Source: an uncultured Verrucomicrobia subdivision 3 bacterium (GTDB taxonomy: Bacteria; Verrucomicrobiota; Verrucomicrobiia; Limisphaerales; UBA11358). Taken from it: a stretch of DNA of 44,044 nt. This document shows positions 39,708 to 44,044 of the stretch, piece by piece (position 1 is the stretch's first letter; each line of letters begins with the position of its first letter). Location: assembly GCA_903827955.1 (NCBI GenBank), contig CAIKKJ010000038.1:1-44044 (forward strand), written 5' to 3'. The notes under the pieces were generated by a model that ran no database searches, was not told the DNA's origin, and saw nothing but the letters and a program-made list of their open reading frames with translations. The translations under genes were made by a program, and so were the position numbers.

Positions 39708-40994
39708 CTGGCCGGAACGTTCCGACCGCGGCTGGCCACCGTGCTGCGGCGCACGCGACTGTCCCGAACGCGATGGTTGTCCCTGCCGTTGCTGGCGATT
39801 CTGATTTTGTCCGCGTGGAAAACGGCGTTCCTCTTCCGCCGGATTGTAGGGCGGCGCGGCGGCGGTGTAATTAAACCCTTCCGCCTTTTTCCGCACGATG
39901 CCGCGGCCGATGAAACGCTCCAGTGCGCGCAATTCGCCGTGGTCTTCGTTCGTCACAAAGCTGATCGCATCGCCGATGGCGTTCGCGCGGCCGGTGCGGC
40001 CGATGCGGTGGATATAGTCTTCGACGTGCATCGGAAAATCATAATTGATGACGTGCGAAATGCCGTCCACATCAATGCCGCGCGCCGCGATGTCCGTTGC
40101 CACCAGCACGCGCACCGCGCCGGATTTGAAATCCTTCAACGCTTTCAACCGCTGGTTCTGCGAGCGGTTTGAGTGCAGCGTCGCCGTGCGAATCCCCTTT
40201 TGCTCCAGCTGCCGCGCCACGCGATCCGCCGCGTGTTTCATGCGCGAGAAAACCAAAACCATTTCCATCTTCGGGTCCTGCAGCAAATGTTGCAGCAGCG
40301 CGGGCTTCAAATGTTTCGGCACTTCATAAACAAATTGGGTGACGGTCTCCGCAGGATTTGCGCGCCGGCCAATCTGCACCACTTTCGGCGCGCGCTGAAA
40401 TTCGTGCGTGAGTGATTCAATTTCTTTCGAGAGCGTCGCGGAGAACATCAGCGTCTGCCGCACTTTGGGCAAGCCTTGCACCACACGGCGGATGGACGGG
40501 AGAAAACCCATGTCCAGCATCCGGTCGGCTTCATCGAGCACGAGATATTTTAACTGCGAAAAATCGGCGGCGCGCTGGCCCATTAAATCAATCAGCCGCC
40601 CCGGACACGCCACAACCACATCCGTGCCCGAACGCAGCGCGCGGATTTGCGGCTGTTCGCCGACGCCGCCGAAAACCGTGGCGACGGTGAGCGGAAGATG
40701 TTTGGCGTAAGCGCGGATGTTTTCCTCGATCTGCACCACGAGTTCGCGCGTCGGTGCGATGACCAAAACTTTGGTGCCGCGCCGTTGTCCCGGCGGTTGC
40801 TGCGCGAGTTTCGTGAGAATCGGCAGTGTGAAGGCCGCCGTTTTGCCCGTGCCGGTTTGCGCAATGCCGATGAGGTCGTGTCCCGCGATGATCGGTGGAA
40901 TGGCGGCGGTCTGGATCGGCGTCGGCTCGGTGTAACCGGCTTCCGTGACCGCCTGCAAGATTTTGGCATCAAGGCCAAGAACGCTGAATGACAT
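39690..40994 (-). CDS. rhlE: DEAD-box RNA helicase, RhlE-like
   Basis: 434 residues. It has the Q motif P-T-P-I-Q, Walker A A-Q-T-G-T-G-K-T at 45-52, motif II D-E-A-D with L-D-M-G-F, motif III S-A-T, and motif VI H-R-I-G-R-T-G-R-A. The core is followed by a basic Arg/Gln/Ser-rich tail (about 375-434) typical of RhlE-type helicases. Family members unwind RNA duplexes in ribosome assembly and mRNA decay, and are often induced by cold. A -10-like TATGAT lies 8 bases before the ATG. The paralogous micro-protein genes flank this gene and the J-domain gene. Confidence 0.93.
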   Translation of the reverse strand: MSFSVLGLDAKILQAVTEAGYTEPTPIQTAAIPPIIAGHDLIGIAQTGTGKTAAFTLPILTKLAQQPPGQRRGTKVLVIAPTRELVVQIEENIRAYAKHLPLTVATVFGGVGEQPQIRALRSGTDVVVACPGRLIDLMGQRAADFSQLKYLVLDEADRMLDMGFLPSIRRVVQGLPKVRQTLMFSATLSKEIESLTHEFQRAPKVVQIGRRANPAETVTQFVYEVPKHLKPALLQHLLQDPKMEMVLVFSRMKHAADRVARQLEQKGIRTATLHSNRSQNQRLKALKDFKSGAVRVLVATDIAARGIDVDGISHVINYDFPMHVEDYIHRIGRTGRANAIGDAISFVTNEDHGELRALERFIGRGIVRKKAEGFNYTAAAPPYNPAEEERRFPRGQNQNRQQRQGQPSRSGQSRAPQHGGQPRSERSGQSNWRR

Positions 40995-41002
40995 AAAGAC
41001 GC

Positions 41003-41008
41003 ATCATA
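41003..41008 (-). promoter_or_regulatory. Candidate -10 hexamer for the rhlE-like gene
   Basis: On the minus strand TATGAT is followed by GCGTCTTT and the ATG at 40994. It matches the -10 consensus at five of six positions, and no Shine-Dalgarno sequence lies between. Confidence 0.4.
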
Positions 41009-41068
41009 ACAGATGCGAAAGCGATAGCAGCAACTAACTTGGCCGTGGCGCGCCGCCGGAAAATGTCC

Positions 41069-41074
41069 TAACTT
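41069..41074 (+). promoter_or_regulatory. Candidate -10 hexamer for the J-domain gene
   Basis: TAACTT lies 7 bases before the TTG start at 41082, the same geometry as at the genes starting at 2016 and 3866. There is no ribosome-binding site between. Confidence 0.3.
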
Positions 41075-41081
41075 CGCGGCG

Positions 41082-41819
41082 TTGAAATCCGCCGCATCCA
41101 ATTATTATGCCGTCCTCGGCTTGCACGAACGCTGCACGGACGCGCAAATCCGCGCCGCCTACCGCGTGCTCGCCAAGCAGCATCATCCCGATGTGAAAGG
41201 CGGTTCCCACGAGGCGCAGGCACGGACGCAGGCACTGAACGCGGCGTATGAAATCTTGAGCGACCCCAATCACCGCGCCGCCTATGATGCGGAACTTGCC
41301 ACGCCGCAAAAATCGGCCGCGCCCAAGCGCGCCGGCAGTTTTGCGGGCAACCTTGCACAGGAAATTTATTTGCGGCTCGATGAATTTATGCGCGGCACCC
41401 GGCTTGAAGTGCGCGTAAACGACCCGGCCCAGCCGGCCAGCGGCGAAAGTTACGAACTTATCGTGCCGCCAGAAACCGCGCCCGGCACGCGCTTCAAAAT
41501 TCCGCGCGCCGAAAATTTTGGCCGCGGCAGCGTGCTGGTGCGAGTGAAGGCGCGGCCGGATTTCCGGTTCAAAGTGCGCGGCTCGGATTTGCGCTGCGAT
41601 TTGAAAATCAAATCCGAACGCGCGACGCACGGCGGCACGGAAACCATTCGCGGCCTCACCGGCGCGCCGCTGCGCGTGCTGATCCCGCGCGGCGTGGGCC
41701 GGAACGAAATCATCCGCCTGGCCGGCGAAGGCCTGCCCAAACCGCGCGGGGGACGCGGCGATTTGCTGGTGCGGATTTCCTACCGGGTGGAAGTCCGCAT
41801 CGTCCGCGCCGCCAAATAA
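41082..41819 (+). CDS. DnaJ-family co-chaperone without zinc finger (CbpA-like)
   Basis: 245 residues from a TTG; no ATG or GTG fits before the conserved domain. The J domain (about 5-70) has Y-Y-A-V-L-G-L and the Hsp70-activating H-P-D in K-Q-H-H-P-D-V. It is followed by two C-terminal substrate-binding beta domains (about 85-240) with V-P-P-E-T-A-P-G-T-R-F-K-I, G-S-V-L-V-R-V and I-P-R-G-V-G-R-N-E-I-I-R-L-A-G-E-G-L-P. The Gly/Phe and zinc-finger regions of DnaJ are missing. This resembles CbpA or an incomplete DnaJ. Typical partner is DnaK, which is not in the window. Confidence 0.88.
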   Translation: MKSAASNYYAVLGLHERCTDAQIRAAYRVLAKQHHPDVKGGSHEAQARTQALNAAYEILSDPNHRAAYDAELATPQKSAAPKRAGSFAGNLAQEIYLRLDEFMRGTRLEVRVNDPAQPASGESYELIVPPETAPGTRFKIPRAENFGRGSVLVRVKARPDFRFKVRGSDLRCDLKIKSERATHGGTETIRGLTGAPLRVLIPRGVGRNEIIRLAGEGLPKPRGGRGDLLVRISYRVEVRIVRAAK

Positions 41820-41831
41820 TTTCACGTCCTG

Positions 41832-41924
41832 CATTTACAATCGCCCGGCCAGCACGCAGGATGGCGCATCCTCCGGAGAAAATTCCATGCCGCAGGCAAG
41901 TCAACCCGCAGAAAAATAAAAGTT
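41832..41924 (+). promoter_or_regulatory. Promoter and conserved leader of the second micro-protein gene
   Basis: CATTTACAATCGC (41832-41844) contains candidate -35 TTTACA (41834-41839). CAGGAT (41857-41862) follows at 17 bases as a -10. The leader has CGGAGAAAATTCCATGCCGC (41874-41893), then AGTCAACCCG (41899-41908) and an A-rich run before the ATG. GGATG-GCG-CATCC (41859-41871) could form a hairpin at the RNA 5' end. It matches the leader at 39265 block by block. In this copy the block contains GGAG, 8 bases and ATG, the start of a 10-codon ORF. Confidence 0.65.
41887..41919 (+). CDS. Possible 10-codon upstream ORF in the micro-protein leader
   Basis: ATG at 41887, 8 bases after GGAG, encodes M-P-Q-A-S-Q-P-A-E-K and stops at 41919, five bases before the micro-protein ATG. 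That layout would allow translational coupling. At the other locus the same position reads ATT, not ATG, and the frame runs past the micro-protein start, with an in-frame ATG at 39328. Conservation of the ORF as such is therefore weak. Confidence 0.3.
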   Translation: MPQASQPAEK

Positions 41925-42050
41925 ATGGGCGACAAATCCCCGAAAGCAAACCAGAAAAAGTCCGGCCAAAAAAACGCCAAGACCAGCAGCGCCAACGCGA
42001 AGAAAAGCGCCGCCGTCGCCGCCAAGTCCGCCGCCGGCAAGAAAAAATAA
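41925..42050 (+). CDS. Lys/Ala/Ser-rich micro-protein, 41 residues (paralogue 2)
   Basis: The ORF begins M-G-D-K-S-P-K-A-N-Q-K-K-S-G and ends S-A-A-G-K-K-K. It is rich in Lys, Ala, Ser, Asn and Gln, has only one acidic residue, and is predicted disordered. It differs from the 24-residue peptide at 39362 in sequence but shares its composition, the A-G-K-K-K end, the upstream leader and the downstream hairpin. A role as a small nucleic-acid-binding or histone-tail-like protein is inference from composition. The transcript itself could also be the functional product. Confidence 0.65.
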   Translation: MGDKSPKANQKKSGQKNAKTSSANAKKSAAVAAKSAAGKKK

Positions 42051-42064
42051 CCGCCGGTTGTTTG

Positions 42065-42107
42065 CTGCCGCTCCTGGGTTTGAATTCAGGACCGGCAGAT
42101 TTTTTTT
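42065..42107 (+). terminator. Rho-independent terminator of the second micro-protein gene
   Basis: CTGCCG-C-TCCTG (42065-42076) pairs with CAGGA-C-CGGCAG (42087-42098) with one C/C mismatch, followed by A and eight T. It is a strong intrinsic terminator 15 bases past the stop codon, with sequence similarity to the stem at 39444-39478 (CTGCC-CTCC at the left, AATTC-GGA-GGCAG at the right). Confidence 0.88.
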
Positions 42108-42152
42108 GTCGCGAATTCCACGCGGTGATTGCGACGCCGCCATGACTCCGGC

Positions 42153-42158
42153 TAAAAT
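42153..42158 (+). promoter_or_regulatory. Candidate -10 hexamer for the TMEM175-like gene
   Basis: TAAAAT lies 6 bases before the ATG at 42165 with TCACGC between, again leaving no room for a ribosome-binding site. Confidence 0.35.
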
Positions 42159-42164
42159 TCACGC

Positions 42165-42755
42165 ATGGAAAAGAACCGGCTCGAAGCTTTCAGTGACGGC
42201 GTCATCGCCATCATCATCACCATCATGGTGCTGGAATTGAAAGTGCCGGAGCATCACGCCGACGGGCTGGCGGATTTGCAGCCGTTGCTGCCTGTATTTT
42301 GCAGCTACATTTTGAGCTTCATCTACGTCGGCATCTACTGGAACAACCATCACCATATGTTTCATTCCACCGAGAAAGTCACCGGCGGCATTTTGTGGGC
42401 GAACCTGCACTTGCTGTTCTGGCTCTCGCTGTTTCCGTTCACCACCGCATGGGTCGGGCAAAATCATCTCGCGCCGGCACCCACGGCGGTTTATGCCTTC
42501 GTGCTGCTGATGGCAGGCGTGGCTTATTATATTTTGGAGCACGCAATCATCCGGCAGCAGGGCAAGGATTCGCTGCTCGCGGCGGCGGTCGGGAATCGCT
42601 GGAAGGAAAACCTTTCGCCGCTCTGCTATCTCGCGGCCATGCCGTTGGCGTTTGTCAGTCCGTGGATTTCAACCGGGCTGTTCATCTTTGTCGCCCTGCT
42701 CTGGCTCGTGCCGGACCGCCGCATCGAACGGGTTTTGGAAAAGCGGGGAAAATAG
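42165..42755 (+). CDS. TMEM175-family (DUF1211) potassium-channel-like membrane protein
   Basis: 196 residues with about six hydrophobic helices. The N-terminal R-L-E-A-F-S-D-G-V-I-A-I-I-I-T (FSDGV at 9-13) is the signature of TMEM175, whose first helix lines the pore in bacterial K+ channels of this family. Later segments include S-F-I-Y-V-G-I-Y-W-N-N-H-H-H-M-F-H and L-F-W-L-S-L-F-P-F-T. Length matches the single-repeat bacterial form, which assembles as a tetramer. Channel activity here is assumed from the family. No operon partner. Confidence 0.9.
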   Translation: MEKNRLEAFSDGVIAIIITIMVLELKVPEHHADGLADLQPLLPVFCSYILSFIYVGIYWNNHHHMFHSTEKVTGGILWANLHLLFWLSLFPFTTAWVGQNHLAPAPTAVYAFVLLMAGVAYYILEHAIIRQQGKDSLLAAAVGNRWKENLSPLCYLAAMPLAFVSPWISTGLFIFVALLWLVPDRRIERVLEKRGK

Positions 42756-42780
42756 TTTTTCGTCACACCCGCACTGGCGG

Positions 42781-42800
42781 CCTGTCCCGGCAGGATTTTT
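42781..42800 (+). terminator. Weak hairpin and T-run after the TMEM175-like gene
   Basis: CCTG-TCCCGG-CAGG (42781-42794) is followed by A and five T. The stem is only four pairs, so this is a tentative terminator. The AT-rich sequence after it (AATAAAAATTATTC) may hold the promoter of the next gene. Confidence 0.4.
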
Positions 42801-42850
42801 AATAAAAATTATTCGTTGCGGTCACGCGCAATTTCAGCAATACAAAACCC

Positions 42851-44044
42851 ATGCTTGCCCGCGCCTGTTCTGCAGCCGTCAACGGCATTGACGCCTACGC
42901 CATCGAAGTCGAGGTGAACTGCGGTTATGGTGAGACCTTCATCGCGCTGGTCGGTTTGCCGGACACCGCCGTGAAGGAATCCAAGGACCGCGTCTCCACC
43001 GCACTCGCCAATTCCGGCTATAAATTTCCGCTGGGCAAAACCACCATCAATCTCGCGCCTGCCGATGTGAAAAAAGAGGGGCCGAGCTTCGACCTGCCCA
43101 TCGCTATCGGCATGCTCGCGGCGAGCGAACAGATTGAAACGGACCAACTCGATCATTTCGTCATCGTCGGCGAACTGGCGCTGACGGGTGCGGTGCGTTC
43201 CTGCAAAGGAATTTTGCCCATCGCACTACGGGCGAAGGCGGATGGCAAAACTGGAATCCTCGTTCCCGCTGAAAACGCCGCCGAGGCCGCCGTGGTGGAC
43301 GGCTTGAATGTCATTCCTGTGCAAAATCTCCGCGAGGCCGCGCAATTTCTGGAAGGTGAAATCCGGATTGCGCCAACAAAGGTTGATCTGCAAAAACTCT
43401 TTGCTCATACGTCCGACGACGAGCACGACTTCTCCGAAGTCAAAGGCCAGGAAAGCGTAAAGCGGGCACTCGAAATCGCGGCCGCCGGCGGCCATAACGT
43501 CATTCTCATCGGCCCACCGGGCACCGGCAAATCCATGCTGGCCAAGCGGCTCGCCACAATTCTGCCGCCGCTCACGCTCGATGAAGCATTGGAGACGACC
43601 AAGATCCACAGCATCGTTGGCCTGCTTAAATCCGGTCAGGCGCTGGTCACGCAGCGACCCTTTCGCGCGCCGCATCACACCGCGAGCGACGCCGGTTTGC
43701 TCGGCGGCAACATCAATCCCACGCCCGGCGAAATTTCCCTCGCCCATCATGGCGTGCTGTTTCTCGATGAATTACCGGAGTTCAAGCGCAGCGTTTTGGA
43801 AACAATGCGCCAGCCGCTCGAGGAAGGCATCGTCACCATTTCGCGCGCCGCGGGGACGATGACTTTTCCGTCACAGTTCATGCTCATCGCCGCGATGAAT
43901 CCGACTCCAGATGGAAAAATGCCGGGCGAGTCAAAGAGTTCGCCGCGCGAAATCCAAAATTATCTCGGCCGAATTTCCGGGCCGCTGCTGGATCGCATTG
44001 ACCTGCACATCGAAGTGCCGACGGTGAAATTTCGCGAGATGAGC
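42851..44044 (+). CDS. YifB/ComM family Mg-chelatase-like AAA+ ATPase (3' truncated by window)
   Basis: The frame is open from ATG 42851 to the window end (398 codons); the usual length is about 500, so the last 100 or so residues are missing. The N-terminal ChlI-like domain (about 1-180) has [26 protein letters not shown] and F-D-L-P-I-A-I-G. The AAA+ core has Walker A G-P-P-G-T-G-K-S at 221-228, Walker [11 protein letters not shown] and [10 protein letters not shown]. ComM is a hexameric helicase that promotes branch migration during natural transformation. Presence of this gene is common even in strains not known to be competent. Confidence 0.93.
   Translation, partial: MLARACSAAVNGIDAYAIEVEVNCGYGETFIALVGLPDTAVKESKDRVSTALANSGYKFPLGKTTINLAPADVKKEGPSFDLPIAIGMLAASEQIETDQLDHFVIVGELALTGAVRSCKGILPIALRAKADGKTGILVPAENAAEAAVVDGLNVIPVQNLREAAQFLEGEIRIAPTKVDLQKLFAHTSDDEHDFSEVKGQESVKRALEIAAAGGHNVILIGPPGTGKSMLAKRLATILPPLTLDEALETTKIHSIVGLLKSGQALVTQRPFRAPHHTASDAGLLGGNINPTPGEISLAHHGVLFLDELPEFKRSVLETMRQPLEEGIVTISRAAGTMTFPSQFMLIAAMNPTPDGKMPGESKSSPREIQNYLGRISGPLLDRIDLHIEVPTVKFREMS

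Noticed and set aside
1-44044. CRISPR arrays, tRNA or rRNA genes, insertion sequences, phage genes
   Set aside because: No regularly spaced identical repeats, cloverleaf-like sequences, rRNA blocks or transposase/integrase motifs were seen on either strand.

Overview
The window is high-GC bacterial chromosome with densely packed genes on both strands. The best guess is a Verrucomicrobium of the Pedosphaera/Limisphaerales type (old subdivision 3). The reasons are a C-terminal module (x-x-Q-[AS]-S-[TS]-N-L-x-x-W) on several unrelated secreted proteins, a CHASE2-cyclase/FecR/outer-membrane set, a secreted GH44 enzyme with the same module, few Shine-Dalgarno sequences, and many GTG and TTG starts. 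This placement is inference. No rRNA, tRNA, CRISPR array, insertion sequence or prophage was seen.

Layout. 1-6100: end of a U32 peptidase, secreted double GlcG-type protein, histone-deacetylase-family enzyme, HDOD protein, PrmC and MurA. 6100-14100: FN3 protein, cyclic-nucleotide-binding protein, di-haem peroxidase, an RGG-rich protein of unknown function, GH44 glycosidase and RecA. 14400-18100: five small secreted or anchored proteins, including two PepSY-type proteins and a beta-propeller. 18100-25350: a tightly coupled operon with response regulator, histidine kinase, outer-membrane lipoprotein, adaptor and RND pump, which looks like metal efflux. 25400-28500: PilT-like ATPase, DUF423 protein, S1/P1-type nuclease and a BamE-like lipoprotein. 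28500-32600: CHASE2 nucleotide cyclase divergent from a FecR protein and an outer-membrane beta-barrel. 32600-39200: a redox locus. 39200-44044: DEAD-box helicase, J-domain protein, TMEM175-type channel, YifB/ComM ATPase, and two micro-protein genes.

The redox locus is the first of two highlights. Four coupled minus-strand genes encode a membrane-anchored FAD/2Fe-2S reductase, a protein with two cyclic-nucleotide-binding folds followed by four [4Fe-4S] clusters, a small membrane protein with two H-x13-H pairs suited to two b haems, and a decahaem cytochrome c with a duplicated Cys motif on the other side of its membrane helix. A divergent gene encodes a tetrahaem c554-like cytochrome. Together they could carry electrons between NAD(P)H and periplasmic c haems, with a cyclic-nucleotide or redox input. 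No terminal catalytic subunit is encoded.

The second highlight is a pair of paralogous short transcription units about 2.5 kb apart. Each has a matching promoter-like block, a conserved leader, a Lys/Ala-rich peptide of 24 or 41 residues, and a homologous hairpin at the end. Neither peptide could be assigned to a known family. Other points are -10-like hexamers 6-8 bases before start codons with no room for a ribosome-binding site, which suggests leaderless transcripts, and two small inverted-repeat elements built from short degenerate units.
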